Below are positions 37,276-49,600 of a DNA stretch of 64,000 nt, piece after piece. Below the pieces are notes generated by a model, which did no database searches, was not told the DNA's origin, and saw only the letters and a list, made by a program, of their open reading frames with translations. The first letter of the stretch is position 1. Every line of letters begins with the position of its first letter. This DNA comes from Costus lasius (taxonomy: Eukaryota > Streptophyta > Magnoliopsida > Zingiberales > Costaceae): contig CM050447.1 in assembly GCA_027563935.2 (NCBI GenBank), forward strand, positions 84,057,461 to 84,121,460, given 5' to 3'. Both the position numbers and the translations under genes were made by a program.

Positions 37276-38413
37276 CTTGTGATAACTCTTATTTTAATGC
37301 ATGAAAGATGTCGGACTCTTCATAGTTTGTAATATACTTATAGCTAATATTGCTTATTTAAATTTCTCTATCACAGTTATGTTATGGGTCATTATATCTC
37401 AATAAATTGCGAACAAAAAGAGCTAGCTCTTGTTTTTGTTGTATTTTACAAGGACAAGTGCATATTCAAATTTAATTAAATTTTATTTATCATTTCTGAT
37501 AAATTATAGGAAAAATTATACCAACAAGAGTAATTATTTTAAAGAATCAAACAAATGTCATTAAAGAAATTTCAAACCTTATTTCTCTTTCTAGTGTTTT
37601 TTTTAAAGGAAAACTTGCTCTCCCCTGAGTTTAATCTCTCATTAGAAGCTTTCATAAGATTACGCATATGTTTGGGATATTCTTGTCATTTTTTTATTTT
37701 ATTATCAAATTTCATACAAAATATATAAATGAGAAATGTCATGTGCTTTATAATCTCATATGCTCTTGCTTGATAGATTTGATCTTCAAAAAGTATGTTC
37801 CATTCAATAAAATGGCTTCTTCTTTGTGTGGATCCTTGGAGGTGAAATAAGATTATATTTTTTGTTTTGCTAAACCTATTCCCTAAAATAATTAATCATG
37901 TATGGTGTTGATGATAAAATTTTGTGGGACAGATCCTCCGTTTTTTGGCACCATTATGTGGCAATGAGTGTCTCTTGTAGCATGAGAAGGGTGGTTGATG
38001 TAGAACCAATTTGAAATTACCAAACCAATTTCTAGCATTTTATTTTTGTATATGCAACATTGATTCATGTTTGTTTATTTGCTTCCAAAGAGAAGACTGT
38101 AGGTAGATATCGATGATGCATGACTAACTGTACTTTATCTTAGCTGATACAGTACTAATGGATTTTGTTACCACACTTGTATTGGTTGGCCTAATAATGA
38201 GGTCACACAACAATTATATTGAATTTGATTTGAAATCATCCTCAAAGAAGCATTGAGACTCGAAGCATAGATAGCAACACAATAGCTTCATCTTTGTGGC
38301 TCTACTAATGAGCATAGGCATGCGTTGATGCATGTTGGTTGAATTTTTTTACTATTGTTAGCTACACACTAGTTGTTTAGAGTATATGAATCTAGTTGTT
38401 TGTACAAGATACA
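37276..38413. repeat. Duplicated host segment, copy B, piece 2
   Basis: Collinear with about 5807-6945 of copy A. Ends at the ATACA target site of the Athila-like element. Confidence 0.8.
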
Positions 38414-39216
38414 TGTTGTATCCCAAGTTGTTTGGCGTGTACCTAGGACTAATCCCAGACAACGGCGCCAAAAACTTGTTGTGATCCGCAAGTGCACGGA
38501 TACTCGAAGTAATAAAAGATATCTAACCCACAGAGACCTATGTTGTCAAATACTGATCAATTGATTTTTCACTATCTAGGTAATCGAATGAAAGTCAGGT
38601 AAATATCGCAAACACACGGAAAGATACTATCAGAGAGAGAAAAATGGGGCAAGGGTTTCATTCACTATAATTTCTATGACTAGACATGAATAAAGAATTT
38701 GTCAGTTAAATTTTATCATGATGAAGATGCAAATTACTTAATAAAAGGATTGTTTCACTCTCGTGCTAACAACCATGCAGGGATTAATCTTCGCTTTCGC
38801 GCAAGATTCGTCCCAACGCTGAAGATAAGTAAATCATCAATCAATGAACACAAAGATCACTTTCGTGCATCCGAATTCTAGGTTGATAATCTCTAGTGGA
38901 ATCTCAAGGATCACTTTCGTGCATCCGAACCTCAACACTACTTTTACTCATGGATCTCCAACGTTCCGATCCTCACTTTCGTGCAAGATCTCCACGTTTG
39001 ACAATTAGACTCGATCTATAGATTCATGTTATTATCATGACAATTAATCTACTAGAACTGAACAAATTGGATCTAACCTAAGGAAGGGTTCCTAACATGC
39101 AATTCTAGGGTTCTGAATTCTCAAGCAATTACCTTTTAGTCAATAGCGAAAATTCTAAAAACATGATTAGTAACAAGGATCTATAGAGAGTCTAAGCACA
39201 AATATCCCATGAGCAA
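38414..39216 (-). repeat. Athila-like partial LTR 1 (3' terminal copy)
   Basis: 803 bp matching the U5-proximal part of the full LTR (42360-43162). At GAGCAA it switches to gag-flanking sequence; the rest of the LTR is missing. Confidence 0.85.
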
Positions 39217-39272
39217 TTACCTCAGAATCTACTTTGATTGTAGTTCTCTATAGCATTCACATGTTCATTACC

Positions 39273-40267
39273 CTAATCAGCAACTATTCTACAATTTTCA
39301 GAAGTAAGACCATCATTGCCACAAATTTCACAAATGATAGAAGAAATAGAAGCAGTCTGCATAGAATTAAACTTACTGCACAAAAAGTCTACCTTCTCTA
39401 CTAAGGATCGCCATCCATCACCATCACCCTTACCTTGAGAAGGCTTGTAAAGTACTCCTCTCTCAGCAATCCATTGATTGTGATTCAATGCCATCTCCTC
39501 TAGCAGTCTGAAGGCAGCATCTGGTGTTTTGCTCATAAGAGCTCCACCTACAGCAGCATCCACAGTTAATTTGATATTATTTGATAATCCATAGTAAAAA
39601 TTTTGCAGTAAAACCCAATCTTCAATGCCATAGTGAGGACACTTCCGCTGTAGTTCATTGAATCTCTCCTAGGCCTCGCTGAATGACTCCCCATCTTTTT
39701 GTGAGAAGTTTGTAATTTGATTTCTCAATTGAAGTGTTTGGCTTGGAGGGAAGTATTTCGTCAAGAAGGAATTTGACAGTTGATTCCAAGTTGTGAAAGT
39801 ACCGGTTGGATGAGAATGAAGCCATGTCTTTGCCCGGTCCCTAAGAGAAAAAGGAAAAGTCTTAATTTCAAAGTATCGTTAGAAACACCATTTATTTTGA
39901 TAGCATCGAATAATTCCAAAAATAAAGACAAGTGTTGGTTGGGATCTTCGAGAGGAGATCCTCCGAACTGGTTCTGTTGAATCATTGAAATAAAAGCAGA
40001 CTTAATCTTGAAGTTATTAGCCTCTATCACTGGTCTAGCAATACTAGAATGGATTTCTTGAGGATTAGGGGCTGCATAGTCCCTAAGCATTCTCTGATTA
40101 TCTCCCATCTCTAAGATTTCTTCTTGTGTCTCCGGTTGTGATGTCTCTTGCAATTCTTCTTCTAATCCCAACTTCCTGTGCACTCTCAGTGTTTTATTGA
40201 TTTCAGGATCCAATGGTACAAGTGGTCCTGACCCAAGATTTCTGCGAATGCAAAGTAGATAGATCAA
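39273..40267 (-). pseudogene. Athila-like gag, copy 1 (frameshift plus nonsense)
   Basis: Retrotrans_gag-type core (FGGSPLEDPNQHLSLFLELF) followed by a frameshift from one missing A in the plus-strand run at 39855-39858. A nonsense codon follows (TGG to TAG near 39671, GCC TAG GAG). The C-terminal part ends with CEICGNDGLTSENC, a knuckle lacking its His. The gene stops shortly before the junction with the LTR fragment. Confidence 0.8.
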
Positions 40268-40386
40268 GTGATTTCAAGAAAATAACAGAAAATAAATAAA
40301 AATAGTAAATAAAACCTAGTCTAGCAATAATCTCAATATCTTCAATATTAACAAAACTAAGGTCCCCGGCAACAGCGCCAAAAACT

Positions 40387-41189
40387 TGTTGTATCCCAAG
40401 TTGTTTGGCGTGTACCTAGGACTAATCCCCGGCAACGGCGCCAAAAACTTGTTGTGATCCACAAGTGCATGGATACTCAAAGTAATAAAAGATATCGAAT
40501 CCACAGAGGCCTATGTTGTCAAATACTGATCAATTAATTTTTCACTATCTAGGTAATCGAATGAAAGTCAGGTAAATATCGCAAACACACGGAAAGATAC
40601 TATCAGAGAGAGAAAACTGGGACTAGGGTTTCATTCACTATAATTTCTATGACTAGACATGAATAAAAAATTCGTCAGTTTAATTTTATCATGATGAAGA
40701 TGCAAATTCCTTAATAAAAGGATTGTTTCACTCTCGTGCTAACAACCATGCAGGGATTAATCTTCGCTTTCGCGTAAGATTCGTCCCAACACTGAAGATA
40801 AGTAAATCATCAATCAATGAACACAAAGATCACTTTCGTGCATCTGAATTCTAGGTTGATAATCACTAGTGGAATCTCAATGATCACTTTTGTGCATCCG
40901 AGCCTCAACACTACTTTTACTCATGGATCTCCAACGTTCCGATCCTCACTTTCATGCAAGATCTCCACGTTTGACAATTGGACTCGATCTATAGATTCAT
41001 GTTATTATCATGACAATTAATCTACTAGAACTGAACAAATTGGATCTAACCTAAGGAAGGGTTCCTAACATGCAATTCTAGGGTTCTGAATTCTCAAGCA
41101 ATTACCTTTTAGTCAATAGCGAAAATTCTAAAAACATGATTAGTAACAAGGATCTATAGAGAGTCTAAGCACAAATATCCCATGAGCAA
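40387..41189 (-). repeat. Athila-like partial LTR 2 (internal copy)
   Basis: Same 803-bp fragment and same breakpoint as the terminal partial LTR, offset by exactly 1973 bp. Confidence 0.85.
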
Positions 41190-41245
41190 TTACCTCAGAA
41201 TCTACTTTAATTGTAGTTCCCTATAGCATTCACATGTTCATTACC

Positions 41246-42240
41246 CTAATCAGCAACTATTCTACAATTTTCAGAAGTAAGACCATCATTGCCACAAATT
41301 TCACAAATGATAGAAGAAATAGAAGCAGTCTGCATAGAATTAAACTTACTGCACAAAAAGTCTACCTTCTCTACTAAGGATCGCCATCCATCACCATCAC
41401 CCTTACCTTGAGAAGGCTTGTAAAGTACTCCTCTCTCAGCAGTCCATTGATTGTGATTCAATGCCATCTCCTCTAGCAGTCTGAAGGCAGCATCTGGTGT
41501 TTTGCTCATAAGAGCTCCACCTACAGCAGCATCCACAGTTAATTTGATATTATTTGATAATCCATAGTAAAAATTTTGCAGTAAAACCCAATCTTCAATG
41601 CCATAGTGAGGACACTTCCGCTGTAGTTCATTGAATCTCTCCCAGGCCTCGCTGAATGACTCCCCGTCTTTTTGTGAGAAGTTTGTAATTTGATTTCTCA
41701 ATTGAAGTGTTTGGCTTGGAGGGAAGTATTTCGTCAAGAAGGAATTTGACAGTTGATTCCAAGTTGTGAAAGTACCGGTTGGATGAGAATGAAGCCATGT
41801 CTTTGCCCGGTCCCTAAGAGAAAAAGGAAAAGTCTTAATTTCAAAGTATCGTTAGAAACACCATTTATTTTGATAGCATCGAATAATTCCAAAAATAAAG
41901 ACAAGTGTTGGTTGGGATCTTCGAGAGGAGATCCTCCGAACTGGTTCTGTTGAATCATTGAAATAAAAGCAGACTTAATCTTGAAGTTATTAGCCTCTAT
42001 CGCTGGTCTAGCAATACTAGAATGGATTTCTTGAGGATTAGGGGCTGCATAGTCCCTAAGCATTCTCTGATTATCTCCCATCTCTAAGATTTCTTCTTGT
42101 GTCTTCGGTTGTGATGTCTCTTGCAATTCTTCTTCTAATCCCAACTTCCTGTGCACTCTCAGTGTTTTATTGATTCCAGGATCCAATGGTACAAGTGGTC
42201 CTGACCCAAGATTTCTGCGAATGCAAAGTAGATAGATCAA
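41246..42240 (-). pseudogene. Athila-like gag, copy 2 (frameshift)
   Basis: Two overlapping frames (41734-42240 and 41246-41737). The upstream frame carries FGGSPLEDPNQHLSLFLELF; the downstream one carries YFPPSQTLQLRNQITNFSQK and ESFSEAWERFNELQRKCPHY, characteristic of Athila/Tat Gag. The frameshift is the same single-base loss as in copy 1 (plus-strand A run 41828-41831), so it predates the tandem duplication. The codon that is TAG in copy 1 is still TGG here. Confidence 0.85.
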
Positions 42241-42333
42241 GTGATTTCAATAAAATAACAGAAAATAAATAAAAACAGTAAATAAAACCTAGTCTAGCAA
42301 TAATCTCAATATCTTCAATATTAACAAAACTAA

Positions 42334-42353
42334 GGTCCCCGGCAACAGCGCCA
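42334..42353 (-). other. Athila-like primer-binding site
   Basis: The minus strand reads TGGCGCTGTTGCCGGGGACC, six bases from the LTR end; the TGGCGCCGTTGCC type is the Asp-tRNA-like PBS known from Athila/Tat elements. A second copy lies inside the LTR at 42400-42416, and equivalents occur in the tandem units. Confidence 0.8.
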
Positions 42354-42359
42354 AAAACT

Positions 42360-44308
42360 TGTTGTATCCCAAGTTGTTTGGCGTGTACCTAGGACTAATC
42401 CCCGGCAACGGCGCCAAAAACTTGTTGTGATCCACAAGTGCATGGATACTCAAAGTAATAAAAGATATCGAACCCACAGAGGCCTATGTTGTCAAATACT
42501 GATCATTTGATTTTTCACTATCTAGGTAATCGAATGAAAGTCAGGTAAATATCGCAAACACACGGAAAGATACTATCAGAGAGAGAAAACTGGGACTAGG
42601 GTTTCATTCACTATAATTTCTATCACTAGACATGAATAAAAAATTTGTCAGTTTAATTTTATCATGATGAAGATGCAAATTACTTAATAAAAGGATTGTT
42701 TCACTCTCGTGCTAACAACCATGCAGGGATTAATCTTCGCTTTCGCATAAGATTCGTCCCAACACTGAAGATAAGTAAATCATCAATCAATGAACACAAA
42801 GATCACTTTTGTGCATCTGAATTCTAGGTTGATAATCTCTAGTGGAATCTCAATGATCACTTTTGTGCATCCGAGCCTCAACACTACTTTTACTCATGGA
42901 TCTCCAACGTTCCGATCCTCACTTTCATGCAAGATCTCCACGTTTGACAATTAGACTCGATCTATAGATTCATGTTATTATCATGACAATTAATCTACTA
43001 GAACTGAACAAATAGGATCTAACCTAAGGAAGGGTTCCTAACATGCAATTATAGGGTTCTAAATTCTCAAGCAATTACCTTTCAGTCAATAGCGAAAATT
43101 CTAAAAACATCATTAGTAACATGGATCTATAGAGAGTCTAAGCACAAATATCACGTGAGCAAAATCATCATGCTAAGATTAAACGGAACGAAATAGTGAA
43201 AAAAAAATAGTCATCTAGTCATTAAAAATCAAGTGAATTACTCCCCCATTTTCCAAAAGTAGTTTAAGCTAGCATGGTGGAGAAAATACAATATTCCATA
43301 ATTTCAGAAGTTCAAAAATCAGTAAAGAAGAGTTTTGGGAAAATACAGGACGACTGTGAAGTATTTCACAGCCGTAATTTCAAAAGCTTCAGTATGATGT
43401 ACTTCTGGCACGTTGTCTCCTCCTCCAGATGAAGCTTCAGTATGAAAATTGCGGCCGGAGGTGGTCTGGATTGGTCGCGGAGGTGGAACCCTAGGCGGCG
43501 GCGTGAATCGTGATTTCTCCCTCGACAGTCGATGAAAATTGGGGCTTTCGGTGTGTGTGTAATCCTCCCGTCAAAGGCTCCCTCATTGCTTCTTACGGCT
43601 TATAATATAAAGCTCTAGTTTGCCCGCAATCGTCTACGCAAGAACTGGACTTCAGAATTGACCTGGAAATCATGTTCAACAACAGAAATACGACAGTGTA
43701 ATAGTTTACGGCACTGCCGCAAAATCGGTCGAGTTTTCTGTTCTGATGTCGTCTGGGAAATACGGCACCGTAATCTTGTTTACGGTACTACCGTAAAATT
43801 GGTTGATCTCTTTGTTCGAAAGTGACTGGAAAATATGGCCCGTGTAATCCTTTACGGTGGTGCCGTAAAATCAAGCAAAGTTTCTATTCTGAATCGCTCT
43901 GAAATACGGTACCGTAATCTGCTTTACGGTACTGCCGTAAAATCCGAAAATCCTTCTATTCGGAAACTCCTCAAAATACGGTAGTGTTCTCGATATTACG
44001 GTAGCCTATAAAAATACGGTACCGTAATATAGTTTATGGCCCTGCCGTATTTTGCTGAGATGCTCCGATTTTTGTGAAATTTCTTGGGTGATCTCCTCTT
44101 GATGATGATAACTCTTTCATATCTTTGATTTTGCATGAAAATGCCTCAAAATAGTGCCTTTTTACCTGAAGATCATGAAAAACTAAAATAGAAGTAGACT
44201 TTGCAATATTCGATGAATTTAGCATGAAAACAAGTAATAAGATCTTCAATTTAGCATGAAAAGATATCTAAAATGATCCAAAATATACTATATATTTTGG
44301 TGTCATCA
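42360..44308 (-). repeat. Athila-like full-length 5' LTR
   Basis: 1949 bp. Its U5 end contains an extra old LTR terminus (TGTTGTGATCC on the plus strand at 42423) plus a PBS-like site (42400-42416). It also has a degenerate TACGGTACCGTA repeat block at 43686-44055. Confidence 0.85.
43686..44055. repeat. Degenerate palindromic minisatellite in the Athila-like LTR
   Basis: Five to six diverged units beginning AAATACGG at about 43686, 43757, 43829, 43910, 43972 and 44010. Most pair an ACGGTACCGTAA-type block with a TTTACGGTACTGCCGTAAAA block. Each unit is itself an imperfect inverted repeat. Confidence 0.75.
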
Positions 44309-44943
44309 ATACAACATACCTATTATATGGCCTTGGTGTATTTTGTGACATTTAGGTAATCTCCAAAAGGATGTTGTTTGATTCATGTGCAAATGATGAT
44401 CATTATTCAATATTCTACAATCATTTTGTGATGAGGGTGCCACATAATAATGATTAGAGAGAATTAAGAGATTGTTAGTGTTTATAAGCAATTAAAGAGT
44501 TTTTCCCATTTGTATTTAGATTATGCTCGATAAATATCAATACTTAGAACACCATTGTTATTGAGATTGAAAATAAAATATTCAAGTAGATTTAGAACCT
44601 TGTTAATAACATAGGGCAACTATAAACTCGTGGTGAAACAATTCATTGAAAAAATTGTAGTCTCATTAATTTATTACCTAATCTATGAATTATTGGTGGC
44701 ATCAATGTTAAATTTTTACATAGATATTTGGCAAGATTATGAGTAAATCATAGTCTTTCCCTAGTATCGACACAACACATAAGCCTATGGGGATATTGCT
44801 TGTCAATGTTGCTTAGGCATTTCATTTGCCTCGGTTTGAGCATAAAGAGATTGCCTTAAAAATTACCCCAAATAATGCCCCATTTATTTAGCCTATAAAA
44901 ATTAAAAATACCCTCTAGTTTTTACATGAGAAGCTATTCTTAT
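44309..44943. repeat. Duplicated host segment, copy B, piece 3
   Basis: Collinear with about 6945-7624 of copy A, but with a single copy of the block that is tandem at 6999-7114. Ends at the CTTAT target site of Copia-3. Confidence 0.8.
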
Positions 44944-46609
44944 TGATAGTCCCCTAAATCTAAGGGGGGCGAAACCCTAAAGTGGCGCAAACATAATATG
45001 GGCAGCGGATGCTAGGGTTTCATAGGATCGAAAACATGTCACATGATCAACTTTTAACAACATGTATTCATGATAAGAATTCATACCATAGCCATTTCTG
45101 GATGGCGCCTTGGAAGCAAAAACGCAAATGCCTTTTCTCCAAAGATGACACACACAATGAGAAGGCGACTACTTCCTTGGCGACTTTGTGCTAGCAAATC
45201 TTCAAGGAGTCCTTCGTATGGAGGATATGAGATCTCTTGCGGCTAGGTCGATGAAGCTCTTGCACCCCTCTTTTCGTGTAGCCTTGTCACCACACGAGAG
45301 CGAGAGCCATAAAGAGGCGACGAGTGCAACGTTCTCGTTGAACGTGGGAGCGTGGCTTCTAAAAATAGCAAGCCAAAAACTCGCCTCATACTCTCATGCG
45401 ATCATGCGTTCACTTCAAGTGAACCAATCGCTCCTCTTTGAACCGAGCCTTGGTTCAATTGCATTTGGTTCAAAGACCAAATCAAACCAGCCCAAGCCTT
45501 TAGTCCAGATCAAATTAAACCCCTAAGGCTTAAGATCTGACCGTTGATCTCTTGATGCTCTTGATCTCACCAATCTAGCATCAACTCTCTCAATCGAAGC
45601 TTACCGATCTCAAGCCCTAATCAATCAAACATGATCAGACCAGATCTCACTTTCAATCAGAGATTAAATCCCTTTAAAACTGAATCCAAACAATTCAGTC
45701 CACACGATCTGACTTAAGTAAGCCATATCATCAAATTGTGCGACCCTAAGGGTTTTCTTTAAATGTCGGTAACGATAACTTACGTTATCACGATCAGTGA
45801 GGGGTATCTAGCAACACATCACTGTCTCCCGATATAAAGAAAAGAGTCTTCCAAGACTACACCCAAAACACAGCACAAGTGTGAATCCAACTCACAAGGC
45901 ATACATGCTTCCTCTGCCACTGGATGTTCTTTATTGGACAAGCCTGTCAAGCTCGTAACTCCAATATGATGAGCATGATTAGATCAGATGAACACAGTCA
46001 TCTGGGTATGGCCATATACTTTCTCAATCATCTCATCCAGGGGGCCCCTTTAGAACATCACACTCCAATTAAGGAGACGGCATTCCTATATCTATCACTA
46101 GTGCCCTAACATGACTCAAGCTCACCATCCAAGATAGTCTATAATCATTATGTTTCAAATGATATTGAACTACCTCAAAACAATGACAATCATCATTTAG
46201 AAACACAAGTGATCTCAAGTCAAAGGAAATGTGCCACTTGTACACATACAAGGATTATTCACATTGTGACAAGCAATTGAATATCCTAGTAGGGTCTGTC
46301 CAGTACATCCAATGTACCCATGAGTCTACATCTTATTCCATGCTCGAAGCATCCTATAAGATTAGAACACATATTAGTCTCAATCATATCAAGGCTGTCT
46401 CATGTTCACCAAGATATATCGACTAAGGACTTTACTGCATGACAGCCCAGCTGAACAGCATTTGAGACATTATTCAGAAGTACACTTATTACAGCAGACA
46501 AGGTAACAACCTGAATAACAACCATTGCCTTTATAAACTAAAAAGTTTATACATGATACTGTTACTATCCCAAGGCCTCAAACATTAGCCTTAAGGGCAT
46601 ACCCCAACA
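44944..46609 (-). repeat. Copia-3 3' LTR
   Basis: 1666 bp. The outer end (TGATAGTCCCC on the plus strand) and inner end CAACA match the right LTR. Confidence 0.95.
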
Positions 46610-46629
46610 ATCTCCCACTTGCACTTAAT

Positions 46630-49600
46630 CTAATGGTTGAGAAATCTCAAACCCATATTATTACAGTGCTTCTCATGCTTCTGTTGCGCCAGAGGCTTGG
46701 TAAGCGGGTCTGCTAGATTGTCATCTGTATGAACCTTGCAGACTTTGATCTCGCCACGATCTATGATCTCCCTGATCAAGTGAAACCGTCTCTGTATGTG
46801 CTTGGACTTCTGGTGCGACCGTGGTTCCTTTGCTTGTGCAATTGCTCCAGTGTTATCACAGAAGATAACCAAAGGATCTGCACTCGAAGGAACAACACCA
46901 AGTTCTTGAACGAACTTACGAATCCACACTGCCTCCTTGGATGCTTCCGAGGCTGCAACATACTCGGCTTCTGTTGTGGAATCAGCAACGATTGACTATT
47001 TGAAACTTTTCCACACCACTGCACCTCCATTCAAGCTAAAAATATAGCCTGATTGCGATCGGAAATCATCCTGGTCAGACTGGAACGAAGCGTCAGTATA
47101 TCCTTCTAAACTGAGTTCTTCCTGACCACCATACACCAAGAACATATCTTTGGTCCTCCGCAAATATTTTAAAATGTTCTTGACCGCAATCTAGTGCGCC
47201 ATTCCTGGATTACTTTGGAACCGACTGGTCACGCTTAACCCGTAAGCGACGTCTGGGCGAGTACACAACATCGCATACATAATGGACCCAATAGCCGAAG
47301 CATAAGGCGTTTTGTCCATTTCATCTTTCTCAGTCTGTGTTTGTGGACACTGACTCTTCGAAAGATTCAGACCATGTCTGACTGGAAGATATCCTCTTTT
47401 AGAATTCTCTAAATGAAATCTCTCCAGGACTTTATCGATGTAAGTACTCTGGCACAGCCCGAGAAGCCTCTTAGATCTATCCCTGTAGATCTTCACACCT
47501 AATACATAGGCTGCTTCTCCAAGATCTTTCATCTGAAAACATTTCCTTAACCATGCCTTAACCGCATGCATTTCAGGAATATCGTTTCCAATGATCAAGA
47601 TATCATCGACGTAGAGGACTAGGAAAGTAATCACGCTCCCACTAAACCTCTTATATACACGCGGGTCATCCTCATTCTTGATGAAACCAAACTCACTGAT
47701 TGATTCATCAAAACGAATATTCCAGCTTCTAGATGCTTGTTTAAGTCCATAAATGGACTTCTTTAACTTGCATATCTTATGACGATCTGATGGATTAGTG
47801 AAACCTTCTGGTTGTGTCATATACACATCCTCATCCAGATTTCCATTAAGGAAAGCCATCTTCACATCCATCTGCCAGATCTCATAATCATAATATGCTG
47901 CTATCACGAAAAGAATCCGAATAGACTTGAACATAGCTACAGGTGAGAAAGTTTCATCATAATCTATCCCGTAGATTTGTTTGAAACCTTTCGCAACTAG
48001 CCTGCCTTTATAGGTAACTACGTTACCATCCATGTCAATCTTCTTCTTGAAGATCCATTTACAGCCTATAGGGATAACTCCCGGAGGCGGATCAACCAAA
48101 TCCCAGACTTGGTTATCTGACATGGAGTCCATCTCGGCGCGCATAGCCTCAAGCCATCTCGCTGAGTCCGGTCCACTGACCGCATCCGCATAAGTAAGGG
48201 GTTCATCATTATCAATGATGTAGACTCCGTCATAGCGCTCAGGCTGTCGACGAATCCTTCCCGATCTTCGCGGTTCCCGTGATATCTGAGCCTCAGGTTG
48301 TTCAGTAACCTGTTCTACTGGCTCAGGCTCATCCAACTGTACTTGATCACTTTGTCCTTCCTCTGGATTCTCATCCAGCTTTATTTCTCTCCCACTGGCC
48401 TCTTGCAGAAGAAACTCCTTCTCAAGAAATATGGCCGTCCGAGCAACAAATACCTTGTTCTCTCTGGGATCGTAGAAATAATAACCCTTAGTTTCCTTAG
48501 GGTATCCGACAAAGATGCATTTCTTAGATCTGCTCTCCAGTTTCCCAGAGGCGAGCTTTTTGACATAAGCCTCGCATCCCCAGATCTTTATAAATGTAAA
48601 GCTTGGCTGTTTTCCAAACCATAACTCATATGGAGTCTTTGAAACTGCCTTGGATGGCACTCGGTTTAGTACTTTTGCAGCTGTTTCCAGTGCAAAACCC
48701 CAAAAGGAGTAAGGAAGAGTAGCCTGACTCATCATAGAACGAACCATATCAAGTAACGTTCTATTCCTCCTCTCGGACACACCATTCCATTGCGGTGTTC
48801 TTGGTGGAGTGAGCTGTGAGATAATCCCACACTCCTTCATATAGTCAGTAAACTCTCGACTTAGGTATTCTCCACCTCGATCAGTACGAAGTGCCTTGAT
48901 ATTTTGGCCTAGCTGATTCTGTACTTCATTTTTGAACTCTTTGAACTTGTCAAAAGATTCACTTTTATGTCTCATAAGATAGACATACCCATATCTACTG
49001 AAATCATCAGTAAAGGTAATGAAGTACTGATAGCCACCTCTGGCATGTTTACTAAATGGCCCACACACATCACTGTGTATAAGGTCAAGTAAACCTGAAG
49101 CCCTTTGACCTTTGTTAGGAAAAGGTGACTTCGTCATTTTACCCATTAAACAAGCTTTGCATGTATCAATCTCCTCATAGGAGAATGATCCCAGCAGTCC
49201 ATGATCATGCAACCGCTTAATGCGCTTCTTGTTAATATGGCCTAAACGACTATGCCATAGCAAGGTGCTTTCATCAGCATTCTTGGCTTTCTTATTATCA
49301 ATTTGCTGTATAGAACATTCCATGTCCAACATGAATAACCCATTGTTAATTGAACCAGTAGCATAAACAATATTATCATAAGATAAAACACACTTTGAAA
49401 TATTGCATTCAAAGGAAAACCCTTTCCTGACAAGAGCAGGAATAGAGATAATATTTTTAGTAATACTGGGAACAAAGTAACAATTGTTTAGTTCCAATAC
49501 AAGTCCAGATGGCAAAGAGATGAAATAGTCTCCTACAGCAACAGCAGCAACCCGTGCCCCGTTTCCAACTCGTAGGTCCACCTCATGCTGTCCCACCTGT

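Larger units (their letters stand above)
38414..44308 (-). mobile_element. Athila-like gag-only retrotransposon with a tandem interior
   Basis: 5895 bp, TG...CA, with target duplication ATACA at 38409-38413 and 44309-44313. Read on the minus strand: full 5' LTR (44308-42360), PBS, leader, gag, partial LTR (41189-40387), PBS, leader, gag, partial LTR (39216-38414). The repeat period is exactly 1973 bp. No protease, RT or integrase remains, so any movement would need enzymes in trans. Confidence 0.88.

Noticed and set aside
38414..42433. CRISPR-like or satellite array
   Set aside because: The 1973-bp period is fully explained by a duplicated LTR-gag unit of a retrotransposon.
45188..45526. 112-codon frame in the Copia-3 LTR, with a shortened twin at 52655-52924
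   Set aside because: Lies in U5/R of the LTR on the strand opposite to the element and is not shared by other family members; a chance frame.
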